A stretch of 64,000 bases of DNA, from assembly GCA_037190845.1 (NCBI GenBank), contig JBBCJI010000018.1:1-64000 (forward strand), in the 5' to 3' direction. This stretch comes from JBEBVQ01 sp037190845 (GTDB taxonomy: Bacteria > Bacteroidota > Bacteroidia > Chitinophagales > Chitinophagaceae). The notes beneath the pieces were generated by a model. The model worked only from the letters and a program-made list of their open reading frames with translations, made no database searches and was not told the DNA's origin. The translations under genes were made by a program, and so were the position numbers. Below, piece after piece: positions 8,075-17,568 of the stretch (position 1 is the stretch's first letter; each line of letters starts with the position of its first letter).

Positions 8075-8689
8075 ATGGAGCGCAAAAGAAATCTGTATGC
8101 AGACGATCGGTTGTATGATATCATGATCGGGCTGCCCGACGGGCTGGCTGTTCCTTTTATACTGGCAGCAGGGATGAGCGGGGCTGCGGCAAGCAGTACG
8201 GCCATTTTCACAGTAGGACTGGTTGTCACTTTTGCAGGAGCCGGGGCAATGGGCTTGAGTCGTTACTTTACCGGACGGCCTCATCATACGCCACACCGTG
8301 TTCATGACATTGGACTAAGCGCTGAAGTAGCAAAGGCGATCACACAGGATCACTCGCGGGAAAAAAGCAGATGGGATGAATTTACGGAACAATTTGAGTT
8401 GGGGCTTGATAAAACAGATCCGGCACAGGCACGTAAAAGCGCCTTTCATACCAGCCTGGCCTATATACTTGGCGGACTTGTACCCATACTACCGTTTTTC
8501 TTTACCAGTAGCACAGAAGGATTACAATGGTCTGCTTCCCTTACCCTGCTATGTCTTTTCATCTCCGGGTATTTTAAGGGACGGGCTATTGAGCAGAAAC
8601 CATGGCAGGAAGCATTCCGGATTACATTAACCGGCGCACTCGCCGCAACTGCCGCATTTTTCGCCGCCAGACTCCTCTTTCAGGGATAA
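8075..8689 (+). CDS. VIT1/CCC1-family metal transporter
   Basis: A 204-residue membrane protein of the VIT/CCC1 family, whose members move Fe(II) or Mn(II) out of the cytoplasm. It begins with ADDRLYDIMIGLPDGLAVPF, typical of the first transmembrane helix, and has about five hydrophobic segments, with a polar loop containing EFTEQFELGLDKTDP between the second and third. That loop holds several acidic residues that act as metal ligands in the family. It lies 5 bp after rocD and converges on the HmuY-like gene 23 bp away. Substrate choice cannot be read from the sequence. Confidence 0.85.
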   Translation: MERKRNLYADDRLYDIMIGLPDGLAVPFILAAGMSGAAASSTAIFTVGLVVTFAGAGAMGLSRYFTGRPHHTPHRVHDIGLSAEVAKAITQDHSREKSRWDEFTEQFELGLDKTDPAQARKSAFHTSLAYILGGLVPILPFFFTSSTEGLQWSASLTLLCLFISGYFKGRAIEQKPWQEAFRITLTGALAATAAFFAARLLFQG

Positions 8690-8712
8690 GCATTGAGTGA
8701 TGAACAATCAAC

Positions 8713-9435
8713 TCATAACTCACTTTTCAGATTCCTGCTGCCATCTTCCTGTATCCAATAACGGAAAGTAAGATAAGGCGCCGGGCTTGTGGTTGTAGGA
8801 TTTTCAGGATTGCCTTTATAAAGCGAGACCATCTCCAGCTTCGCATATTTCCCCTTTGCCGTACGGATGACAATAGTACGCCCTGCAATAGTACGCATCA
8901 CATGCTTTTCCATGTCATAATTGTACCAGCCTATATGTGATGGTGGCGTACCATCCCATGCAGCGTACGAATCGGAAGCATTAAAAACTTCATCAGCAGG
9001 TGCCTCAGTTACATTGTCAAACGGCGTTTTCACAACTACAAGCGCTCCGCGACCTGTCCCTTCCGGACCCGGAGGTGTTGCCTTACCGGGGTTGTTTGCC
9101 TTGACAAACGAGTTGTATATATTATCAAAGCAGATGTCCCATTCATCTGTAAGTTTCTTGGAGCTGTCAACTATAGCATGTGTTGCAAAGCTGAAAAACA
9201 CAGGTGTACCACCTGCAGATGTCGCATTGCCCGGAAGGTCTGTAACGTGATAAACCCCGCCCGCGTCCTTTTTCACATATTCGGAAATAGTAATCCAGCC
9301 GGAACCGTTGTTATTATTGTTGTTGTTATTACCACCAGGAGTACCCGGTTGCGGCGTTTCGTCGTCCTTTTTACATCCTGCCATCAATACCGCAAAACTC
9401 AAAACGACACCAAGTGTCTGAAAAATCCGTTTCAT
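8713..9435 (-). CDS. HmuY-family haem-binding lipoprotein
   Basis: A 240-residue lipoprotein of the HmuY family, surface haemophore-like proteins that pass haem to a TonB-dependent receptor. The lipobox is LMAGC. The residues after Cys (KKDDE) fit the Bacteroidota surface-export signal of Lys followed by acidic residues, so surface display is likely. An eight-Asn linker, encoded by an AAC/AAT run, follows. The family core is seen in DEWDICFDNIYNSF and GRGALVVVKTPFD. It lies 14 bp downstream of the receptor gene on the same strand, an HmuR-HmuY arrangement. Haem binding itself is inferred from family and context. Confidence 0.85.
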   Translation of the reverse strand: MKRIFQTLGVVLSFAVLMAGCKKDDETPQPGTPGGNNNNNNNNGSGWITISEYVKKDAGGVYHVTDLPGNATSAGGTPVFFSFATHAIVDSSKKLTDEWDICFDNIYNSFVKANNPGKATPPGPEGTGRGALVVVKTPFDNVTEAPADEVFNASDSYAAWDGTPPSHIGWYNYDMEKHVMRTIAGRTIVIRTAKGKYAKLEMVSLYKGNPENPTTTSPAPYLTFRYWIQEDGSRNLKSEL

Positions 9436-9449
9436 AATCTACGCTTAAT

Positions 9450-11633
9450 TTACTGTTTTATTTTTTTGTCACGACCTGCATGCCAGTTCCAGCGCAAGCC
9501 TGCAAATACCTGTCTGCCCGGCTGACCCGGCACCAGCGCATTTGTGTAATTGGCGAGATTTTCGCCCGTAACCTGCAAAGCAAACCGGTCGTCCCGGAAC
9601 GATTTCTCAACTGCGCCTGAAAATATAAAATAGGCCGGTGTAAAGATATCATAACGATTATTAAAACCGGGGCCATTTCCACTCACTGCAGCAAACGGAC
9701 TTTTATCCAGGAAATTGGCGCGCAGGCTGACCGTTACCCCCCAGGGAGCATAACGGTACAGTAATTTCATATTCGCCTGATTCCTGGTGCGCATCGTCAG
9801 ACCATAATAGTCTGAAGGACGCGCAGGCCGGGACTGCCCCGTTTCAGGATTACGCAGTTGATACGCACCCGACTTAACAGAGTCGAGCACATCCCTGTCT
9901 TTGGCATACAAAAGCTGATAGCCAGCCTGCAGACGCAGACCGGATGTGATGAGCCAGGAGGCATCTACCTCCACGCCCGCAGTATAAGCCCGTGATACAT
10001 TCACATAAGAAAACACCTGCTGTGCATTCACCTTCTCCGCTACCGGCACGGAAAGGATCAGATTGGACAGATCATTATAAAACCCATTTAGATTGATCCG
10101 CAATGCATTGACCGGCTTCAGTGTAAAACCTGCATTATAAGACCAGGAACTTTCTGCGCGCAACGCCCTGCCCGATCTCGTTGCTGCAGGGAACGTACGC
10201 ACCAGCGACCCGTCAGCTTCCATTTTCACCAACTCGTCGCCTACCTCTTCCGTACCGATCACCGTATAACCAACAAGCGGATTGGTAAATGACAAATACA
10301 ACTGCCGGAAATCGGGCGCTTTAAATCCCCGGCCAACAGAAGTACGCAATTGTATATACCGGTTCCAGTCATATTGTAATGCCAGCTTGGGGTTGATCTG
10401 GCCACCATAAATCCAGTTCCAGTCACCACGCAGGCCGGCAATTACATTCCATCTGGAAGTAAGAAAGAATTGCTGCTGCCCATACACAAACACGCTGTTC
10501 ATATACCTTTCACCAGGATAGCGGGTCGCATTGACCGATTCAATATTACCACCCGCGCCACCGGTAAACAGCATCCGGCTGCTGAATGCATAATTATGCT
10601 GCCACTCCAGCCGCTGCATCCGTTGCCTGAAGAAAGCGCTGTCTGTCTGCACGCCAGTCTCGGTGAGCGTAACGGTTTCATCCGTGTTATACCGGTTCTG
10701 ATAATAGGTCAGGCTGCTTTTCCATTTTTCCGAAAACGCATAATACCAGGTGCCGGTGATATTGGCATCATGCTCTGCCAGGCGGTCTTGCTGCGGCTTG
10801 TTACCGGTAAAGTCATAATTATTCTCCTGAGTACGGATACCATATCTGCCGGAAAGCAGCAAAGAAGATCTATCCGAAAGCTGATACCTTGCCTTACCAT
10901 GAATCGTATAACTGTGATAAGGAGGAAGATTTTTAAACCCGGAACCATCCGGAGCTACTGCGAATCCGTCCGTTTTATAATAATCTCCGGACAATTGCAC
11001 CGTAGCTTTTTCCTTTAAAAAAGTATAATTACCCACCGCCGATACATCCAGCACACCATAACCTCCGTATTTGGCCGCCAGCGAAACCGATGTATCCGCT
11101 GCAGCGCTCCGGGTAATGATATTGATCACGCCGCCCATGGCTTCGCTGCCATAGAGAGAAGAAGAAGCGCCTTTAATGATCTCTATCTGCTCAATATTGG
11201 CCACCGTGATTCGGTTCAGATCAAACTTGCCGGTGAGCCGGCCGATCAGCGGCTGGCCGTCTATCATGATCATGGTATAATCCGGCGCCATGCCCTGTAA
11301 CTGCACGCCAGTGCCATGTTCATCCGTAATGAAATTGAAACCTGTCTGCTCCCGCAACACATCCAGCAGACGCCGGGAACCCATTGCCTGTATTTCCTTT
11401 TTGCCGATCACCGTTACGGGTATCGGCAGACTGTCTTGCTTCACAGGAGCACGTGAGGCAGATATAACAACTGCATCCAGATGATTATCATTCTGATCAT
11501 TAACGGTTTGTGCGGACACAGAAAACCCACCTGCCTGCAATAGAAAAAAAGCAAACAGAATGTACGAAATTCTGATATACAAACCACTCATTCCTATAGC
11601 AAGACTCTTCAAAAGCGGCTGAAGATCTGTCAT
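9450..11633 (-). CDS. TonB-dependent outer-membrane receptor (HmuR-like)
   Basis: A 727-residue TonB-dependent receptor. A signal region ends near FSVSAQ. A TonB-box-like stretch (LDAVVISASR) leads into the plug domain with GVQLQGMAPDYTMIMIDGQPL and IEIIKGASSSLYGSEAMGGVINI. A 22-strand barrel follows, ending in an aromatic C-terminus. It lacks the carboxypeptidase-like N-terminal domain of SusC-type receptors and resembles haem, vitamin B12 and siderophore receptors. Pairing with the HmuY-like gene favours haem. The start at 11633 has an AAGAAGG Shine-Dalgarno-like sequence. An internal ATG at 11591 would give a more ordinary signal peptide and cannot be excluded. Confidence 0.9.
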   Translation of the reverse strand: MTDLQPLLKSLAIGMSGLYIRISYILFAFFLLQAGGFSVSAQTVNDQNDNHLDAVVISASRAPVKQDSLPIPVTVIGKKEIQAMGSRRLLDVLREQTGFNFITDEHGTGVQLQGMAPDYTMIMIDGQPLIGRLTGKFDLNRITVANIEQIEIIKGASSSLYGSEAMGGVINIITRSAAADTSVSLAAKYGGYGVLDVSAVGNYTFLKEKATVQLSGDYYKTDGFAVAPDGSGFKNLPPYHSYTIHGKARYQLSDRSSLLLSGRYGIRTQENNYDFTGNKPQQDRLAEHDANITGTWYYAFSEKWKSSLTYYQNRYNTDETVTLTETGVQTDSAFFRQRMQRLEWQHNYAFSSRMLFTGGAGGNIESVNATRYPGERYMNSVFVYGQQQFFLTSRWNVIAGLRGDWNWIYGGQINPKLALQYDWNRYIQLRTSVGRGFKAPDFRQLYLSFTNPLVGYTVIGTEEVGDELVKMEADGSLVRTFPAATRSGRALRAESSWSYNAGFTLKPVNALRINLNGFYNDLSNLILSVPVAEKVNAQQVFSYVNVSRAYTAGVEVDASWLITSGLRLQAGYQLLYAKDRDVLDSVKSGAYQLRNPETGQSRPARPSDYYGLTMRTRNQANMKLLYRYAPWGVTVSLRANFLDKSPFAAVSGNGPGFNNRYDIFTPAYFIFSGAVEKSFRDDRFALQVTGENLANYTNALVPGQPGRQVFAGLRWNWHAGRDKKIKQ

Positions 11634-11797
11634 TCAGGCACCTTCTTAAACGGAATAATTTGTTTATTGTGGTGCAAAGGAACAGAATAACCGGTGAAAA
11701 CGGTTACAAAATCGGGAAAAAGGTACATTACGCTTTACATAAATATATGCAAAACGCCCATGCATCAATATAGCTTTTAAATATGTTACATCAAAAT

Positions 11798-14329
11798 TTA
11801 CCGTAAAAGTGTAACCTCACCTTTACTAAAAATAACCTTTCCGGTATCTGTTTCAGTTTCTGCTATATAAAAATACACACCTGCCTGTGCGGGCATCCCG
11901 TTTTGGTTGCCATCCCATCCCGTTATTGCATGATTACCATTAGCAGTCCATACAGATTTTCCCCACCGGTCGAATACAACGAGTGAACGTACCCGTATAT
12001 TCCCGCCCCATTTTGCCGGGCGGAAAAAATCATTCTTTCCGTCGCCATTGGGTGTGAAGGCCGTAGGGAAAAACAGCTCAGGGTGTACTGCAATGGTTAC
12101 TGCAGCCGTATCTATACAACCGTGATCAGAAATGGCGACTGCAAAGTAGGTATCAGTACTGTCTGCATACACTACCTGGGATACGGAAGACGGATCCGGA
12201 AAGCGGACTTCCGGCAACCAGGCCAGCACAGAATAAGCTTCACCTGCGTTTGTGTATAATGTAACGGAAGTACCCCGGTCCACAATTTCGCGGACGGCTG
12301 TCAATTCCAGTTTCAGCCCACGTACCTCTATAAGACGTGTAAAAGTATCCTTACATCGTTCAATATTCTCCACCGTAAGTTGCGCCGGATACAGACCTTC
12401 ATCCGGGTATACATGTGCAGCATGCCATCCGGAAGCAGTTGCGCCATCGCCGAAATGCCATTGCCAGATTGGGTATTCGCCGGAAGTATTCTCAAAGAAA
12501 ACAGTATCTCCCGGGCACATCAGCGTATCCGAAGTAAAACCGGCCTGCGGTACAGGAAGCGATTCTATAGTTGTGTACAAAACTGTATCGCAGCCTTTTG
12601 GCGTGGTGATCCTTATTCCGTAAGTACCGGGGTTGAGACCGCGCACGGTGTCTTCGCCATTCCCCGTATAGGTATGCAGGATATTACCTGCGCTATCCGT
12701 CCAGGTATAAGTATAGGTAACAGTATCGTACCGTTGCGTACGCACACGTGCTATACCCTGTCCGGCACCGGGGCAGCTATATCCGTTCGTCAGCACCTGC
12801 GGGATCCTTTTCGAAAACGATACGACGAATGTATCCACATGATAAACGCAACGGGTAATACCATGAAAGTAGCCGACCGTGTAGCGGCCATCTTCATGCA
12901 CCATGCGGTTTGCCTGCATGCTGCCGTCATCCCAGATGAATTGCCGTCCCCCCGTATCCGCTTCAATATAAGCGCTGTCCCGGAAGCAAATCACAACATC
13001 CCTGCGGGCATAGAATGTATCGGGTACCGGCATGGCAATTTCATTGGGCAGGCCTTTCCATTTACCAGATTCCGGATAAGGATACAATGCGACTCCATTA
13101 TTAATGACATCACATGCAGTACCCGGTTGGTCAGGCTGATTGATCACATGCATAAAAAGTCTGAAACTGATATGATATGGGCCTTCTCCAACATAATATA
13201 TTTTCCCGTCCGGGCCAATTTTCAGATCCGTATCGCTATGTGTGTTGGAAGTAGAAGTCCAGTTGTGTGTTGTTTTCCATACCCTTGTCTTTGAAGCGCG
13301 TATGGCACTCGCACCTGACAGAGAAAGATCAAACTGGTAAAGTCCGTCTTCCGGTTTTCCGAATTTTGATGTGCCCGCAAGATAAATCTTCGAACTATTT
13401 GGGGAAAAGGAAACACTGCGATAATCAAGCCCCTCATTGTTATTCGTATCATTTATAATCACCGGATTGGACAAAATACCGGTAGCCGGATCAAAATCGT
13501 ATAGCTCCAGTCCGTCTACATAGGTGCAGACCGCAGCCACTCGGCGCCTGTCGGGAGAGGTTTTAAGCGCTCCTTTCCCATACACGCTCTGCCCGGCAAA
13601 AAGGCCCACGGCGGAAATAACCGGAGGGCGTATACCACCTCCGGTTATCTCGTAGGCCCTATATTCATTTGTGTTTTGTCCCCTTACCAGCAGCCAGGCA
13701 TTGCAATCATCACCAGGCACCACAGTCATTTTTTCCGTCAGGAAGCTATCCAGCGGAATGGAATTATAACCGGGAACGATACCACCCAGACCACCATTCA
13801 ATCGCATGTCGACCACACTATAATATAAATAGGGAGGTCTTTGCGGATTACCTACACCGAAAAGCCACGGAGCCTCAAGCATAGTTCCGTCCCGGGATGT
13901 GGCCTCCAGGCTGAATACATAATACTTGTTGAAGTCTGCCGGGTCAGGCACTATGGTTGCAGCCTGAAATGTAGTGATCGTGGTCATCGAAAGCCCTGTC
14001 ACGTAAGGAGCCGGGCCTGGGATATATAGCGAAAGATTCCCCATCAGGTTATGCGTGCTATCCCATAGCCTGGCGCCATCGGTATAGAACAGGAGATTCC
14101 CCTGCCAGTCTGCAACGGATGCGCCCCCTTCCCTTGCATGGGAAGCCGTATAGATCGCTTCCGGTCTTCCGGATGAAAAATCAATTCCGACATGAAATCC
14201 GAACGCCCATACGCTACCTTCTTTGGCAGTATACTGTGCACCGGCATCATAAAAAAAGGAAGCCAGCAGCATGATCAACATGCTGCCGGTTTTTCCATAT
14301 TGTTTGATACAACAGAGGTATTTCATCAT
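11798..14329 (-). CDS. T9SS type B-sorted propeller/PKD surface protein (module 1)
   Basis: An 843-residue secreted protein. After the signal peptide, a region of about 400 residues starting with WAFGFHVGIDFSSG and GGASVADWQGNLLFYTDG, and containing SPDRRRVAAVC and FSPNSSKIYLAG, looks like a beta-propeller. Ig-like segments follow, then a PKD domain (WQWHFGDGA). The last ~85 residues are a type B sorting domain with FTPNGDGKNDFFRP, VFDRWGKSVW and GWDGNQNGMPAQAGVYFY, which directs export through the type IX system. It starts 2 bp after the stop of the SBBP gene and has homologues at 21860, 54655 and 60444. The ligand is unknown. The extra Met at 14326 is an alternative start. Confidence 0.88.
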   Translation of the reverse strand: MMKYLCCIKQYGKTGSMLIMLLASFFYDAGAQYTAKEGSVWAFGFHVGIDFSSGRPEAIYTASHAREGGASVADWQGNLLFYTDGARLWDSTHNLMGNLSLYIPGPAPYVTGLSMTTITTFQAATIVPDPADFNKYYVFSLEATSRDGTMLEAPWLFGVGNPQRPPYLYYSVVDMRLNGGLGGIVPGYNSIPLDSFLTEKMTVVPGDDCNAWLLVRGQNTNEYRAYEITGGGIRPPVISAVGLFAGQSVYGKGALKTSPDRRRVAAVCTYVDGLELYDFDPATGILSNPVIINDTNNNEGLDYRSVSFSPNSSKIYLAGTSKFGKPEDGLYQFDLSLSGASAIRASKTRVWKTTHNWTSTSNTHSDTDLKIGPDGKIYYVGEGPYHISFRLFMHVINQPDQPGTACDVINNGVALYPYPESGKWKGLPNEIAMPVPDTFYARRDVVICFRDSAYIEADTGGRQFIWDDGSMQANRMVHEDGRYTVGYFHGITRCVYHVDTFVVSFSKRIPQVLTNGYSCPGAGQGIARVRTQRYDTVTYTYTWTDSAGNILHTYTGNGEDTVRGLNPGTYGIRITTPKGCDTVLYTTIESLPVPQAGFTSDTLMCPGDTVFFENTSGEYPIWQWHFGDGATASGWHAAHVYPDEGLYPAQLTVENIERCKDTFTRLIEVRGLKLELTAVREIVDRGTSVTLYTNAGEAYSVLAWLPEVRFPDPSSVSQVVYADSTDTYFAVAISDHGCIDTAAVTIAVHPELFFPTAFTPNGDGKNDFFRPAKWGGNIRVRSLVVFDRWGKSVWTANGNHAITGWDGNQNGMPAQAGVYFYIAETETDTGKVIFSKGEVTLLR

Positions 14330-14331
14330 GA

Positions 14332-17300
14332 TTACCGTTGTGCAGACTTCACTATTTTCTCCATATGCACCGGTATATGATCCGGCCCCGTCACCTGCAG
14401 CAAATATATGCCATCAGCCCATCCGTTGATATTGATGGCTCCCGGAGGAGCTTGTTTCACCACCACCTGTCCAGTACTGCTCGTAACCGATACATAATAC
14501 CCCTGCGGCGCCGATATATGTATTATCTCGTGTGCAGGATTCGGATAAACAGATATCGTTTTAATGGGTTTATCCTTTCCAACCGTGAGCGGAATATGAT
14601 CATGTGGCACCGACATGCCGGTGCAGCCGTTCGTATCTATTACCTCTACAGTATAAGCTCCTTTTTGTATTATTGAGTAGGATGGATCAACTGCGCCCTG
14701 GATGAGCTGACCATCGCGGAACCAGCGATAGGAGTCATAATATTGGTCAGTCTTGAGCTCGTCTCCGTCAGCCGTGATCTCCGGTACCGGCAATGGGTGT
14801 ACAACCACAGCCACAACATCTGCCGTATCGACACAGGTACCGCGGGTAATAAGGACAGTATATTCCCCGGTGTTTCCCGTCTGATACACCGTGTCTGTAG
14901 CGCCTGCTATGGGATTACCATTATGTAACCACTGATAATTATAGCCTGAATGATCATTGGCAACAAGAAATACAGAATCCCCGGCACAGAAAGCAACAGG
15001 CGTGGAGTATGTAATCTGTGCATCCGGTTGCCTGCAATCATCATACTTGACCAGGAATGCGTCTACGCCTCCACCAAATTGACTCTGATGACTGCCGGGA
15101 GTAGATATACTAACAGGACTGTAAGTATTACCTGTTGTGTAAATATCATCATAAGCACCACACACCGCTGATACGATACAATCATTATCCGTACCGTACC
15201 CCCCGTAATAGGTGCCCCATTTCCGGACACCGGCACTATCAAACTTTACAAGAAACCCGGCTTCAGATTGAACATAGACAGTATCTATAACTACCTGCCC
15301 ACCTACAAAACTTATATTATAGGATTCCCGGAGTCCATTGCCTAATGTATCCTGAGGGGCTCCCGGGGTCGCAATACTGGTCAGTGTATCTGTAGCGCTG
15401 GACGTTCTTCCACTCAGATAGACATTGCCTGAGCGGTCGCAAGTAACACTTTGGTTATTCTCGTCCTGTACTCCGCCATAATACGTACCCCAGATACGCT
15501 GGCCGTTACCATCAAATTTTGCAAGGAACCCATCTGACCAACCGGTCCGGTGCAGGGGCTGGTGGCTCCCCGGGGTGGTAACGGACCAATCATCGAAATT
15601 ACAGGTACCGCTGATTTTACCGGCGATATATATAAATCCATAAGGATCACAAACAACATCATACCCCCAGGTGGAAGCACATCTTCTTCCAAAATAAGTT
15701 CCCCATATACGATTGCCGGTTTCGTCAAACTTCGCAAGAAATGCGTTCTGGCTTGTATGTCCATTCTCCCAATAATAGCTACCGGTTGTAGCAATGCTAC
15801 TGCTGTTACGGGTACCTGAGACTGTAGATCCGACCAGATATACATTACCATCCTGATCGCCTGTCAGAGCGCCATCGCTTTCTATGCCCTTGTCTCCATA
15901 ATAAGTAGCCCACAATCGCTGGCCATTACCATTAAATTTCACCAGGAAGGCATCCGGCTGAGTCGTTGAACCTATAACATTTTGGTGTGCTCCTTGTGTG
16001 GCAATACCGGAGACGCTTCTTGTAAGACCGGAAAGGTATACGTTGTTTTTATTATCACAATACACATCGGCACCATAATCATCCAGACTACCTCCGTAAT
16101 AGCTGCTCCAAATACGGGAACCAGCGGCATCCATTTTTATAATAAAAGCATCATAACCTCCGCCCAGCGTATCCTGATGACTCCCGGTAGTAGCTATAAC
16201 ACTGTCACTTTTAGTCCTCCCGGTCACATATACATTTCCAGCATTGTCGCACGCAAGGTGAACCAGCTTGGTATAATAGCTGATATCCCCTTCATCTCCG
16301 CTTCCCCCATAAAATGTAGCCCATTGTCTTTGACCGGCTTCATTAAATTTTGCTATAAATACATCTGAAGATCCACCTCCATAAGTTACCTGATAAGCAT
16401 TACTGGTAACGATGTTGGAAACACCATCTGTCAATCCTGTTATATAGAGCGATCCTCCATGCCAGGCGATATCCATGGATCTTTCATTACCGGCACCGCC
16501 GTAATAGCTTGCCCACTCCACTTTCGGATCTATGACCAGCGTCCCGCTATGCCCGGCGGTATGAAAACCAAGCGTATCCCGTTTCAGTACAAACCGGGAA
16601 GGAATAAAAGCCTTGTCCGGCTGCTGATAGGAATACGGCGCCGCCTCGGTAATGCTGCCCATCGGCGTCCGGGCGGTAAAGCTGCCATCGCCATTCAGCT
16701 GCAGATCCGAAGCGCCGGCAAACGAAATTTTAATATCCGATACACGCCCGCCGGGACGCACGACAAAATCGTATTCCAGGCGATTCTGATCGTTGATATA
16801 CAGCACCCAGTCTATATGCGGATAAATATCGTGATATATGATCTTACGGGCCGATGCCGCTGACATGCCCGCCGCTCCGGATCCGGGCAGATAATAATGT
16901 TCATAATAACCCTGTGCTGCTTCTGTACTGACCTTTGCTTTTTTATTGGCTCCGGCCAGGGTCAGGTCCATGCGGTACATAGTCAGGGGTGAGGAGTGGA
17001 TGAGGAGCGATCCGTCATTCTCAACTGTCAATTGTTCCTTATCATTTGTTTTGCTCCATTGGTAATGAATTTTTCCTTTACCAATAAAGATATTCAGCCC
17101 GGGCGCCGCAGCGAGCCTGAAGTCTATATCCGGACGTTGTTTCCCGGCCTGGTCCCTTACCTGTCCTTTATTCTCAATAAATATCAGCGAGGCCTGCAGA
17201 TTTGCCGGCTGCTTCAGCTCCGGCAGCTTAAGAGAAGTCACAGGGATCACCGGAGTATGGCCGATTCCGTCAAAGACACCGGCGTTAGCCTGATACCCTG

Positions 17301-17373
17301 AAGCCATTAAACAGACTGTCAACAGCAGGAGACTACCTGTACGTATTACATAGTAATTAAAAAGTGTCATCAT
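14332..17373 (-). CDS. SBBP seven-bladed propeller protein, T9SS type A (module 1)
   Basis: A 1013-residue secreted protein. After a signal peptide, residues about 62-285 form the domain that usually precedes SBBP propellers (FIENKGQVRDQAG, then DWVLYINDQNRLEYDFVVRPGG). Seven SBBP repeats follow, each ending in a W-x-T/S-Y/F-Y/F-G-G-like blade motif (first WASYYGG, last WGTYYGG), enough for one closed seven-bladed propeller. Two Ig-like domains (FCAGDSV, YDSYRWFRDG) and a type A sorting tail (SVYPNPAHEIIHI onward, residues about 935-1013) complete it. The second Met (17370) matches the paralogue's start better. It is divergent from the TPR kinase gene and probably the first gene of a two-gene operon. 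Confidence 0.9.
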   Translation of the reverse strand: MMTLFNYYVIRTGSLLLLTVCLMASGYQANAGVFDGIGHTPVIPVTSLKLPELKQPANLQASLIFIENKGQVRDQAGKQRPDIDFRLAAAPGLNIFIGKGKIHYQWSKTNDKEQLTVENDGSLLIHSSPLTMYRMDLTLAGANKKAKVSTEAAQGYYEHYYLPGSGAAGMSAASARKIIYHDIYPHIDWVLYINDQNRLEYDFVVRPGGRVSDIKISFAGASDLQLNGDGSFTARTPMGSITEAAPYSYQQPDKAFIPSRFVLKRDTLGFHTAGHSGTLVIDPKVEWASYYGGAGNERSMDIAWHGGSLYITGLTDGVSNIVTSNAYQVTYGGGSSDVFIAKFNEAGQRQWATFYGGSGDEGDISYYTKLVHLACDNAGNVYVTGRTKSDSVIATTGSHQDTLGGGYDAFIIKMDAAGSRIWSSYYGGSLDDYGADVYCDNKNNVYLSGLTRSVSGIATQGAHQNVIGSTTQPDAFLVKFNGNGQRLWATYYGDKGIESDGALTGDQDGNVYLVGSTVSGTRNSSSIATTGSYYWENGHTSQNAFLAKFDETGNRIWGTYFGRRCASTWGYDVVCDPYGFIYIAGKISGTCNFDDWSVTTPGSHQPLHRTGWSDGFLAKFDGNGQRIWGTYYGGVQDENNQSVTCDRSGNVYLSGRTSSATDTLTSIATPGAPQDTLGNGLRESYNISFVGGQVVIDTVYVQSEAGFLVKFDSAGVRKWGTYYGGYGTDNDCIVSAVCGAYDDIYTTGNTYSPVSISTPGSHQSQFGGGVDAFLVKYDDCRQPDAQITYSTPVAFCAGDSVFLVANDHSGYNYQWLHNGNPIAGATDTVYQTGNTGEYTVLITRGTCVDTADVVAVVVHPLPVPEITADGDELKTDQYYDSYRWFRDGQLIQGAVDPSYSIIQKGAYTVEVIDTNGCTGMSVPHDHIPLTVGKDKPIKTISVYPNPAHEIIHISAPQGYYVSVTSSTGQVVVKQAPPGAININGWADGIYLLQVTGPDHIPVHMEKIVKSAQR

Positions 17374-17433
17374 GTAGCAATTTAGATGTTGTCAAATTTT
17401 ATACCATTATCGGGGTATATTGTATATCTGTTC

Positions 17434-17441
17434 CAAAAGTA
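17434..17441 (-). promoter_or_regulatory. -7 box (TACTTTTG) of the module 1 surface operon
   Basis: A TAnnTTTG match 60 nt upstream of the start at 17373. The paralogous operon has the identical octamer at 28392-28399, 68 nt from its start. Flanking bases also agree in part (caaaagtat on the plus strand). Confidence 0.5.
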
Positions 17442-17568
17442 TTGACGGACAGAACCGCTTTCTTTTCGGAATACTCGTATTTTTTTCTACCTAATATCTC
17501 TTATTGACCGCACTTGGAAGAAATGATTATTTTTAACCTCCTTGTTGATCATGCCCCGGAGCTAACTT

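Noticed and set aside
12380..13294. Long plus-strand frame within the type B surface gene
   Set aside because: It is antisense to a clearly recognisable secreted protein, with no domain or start context.
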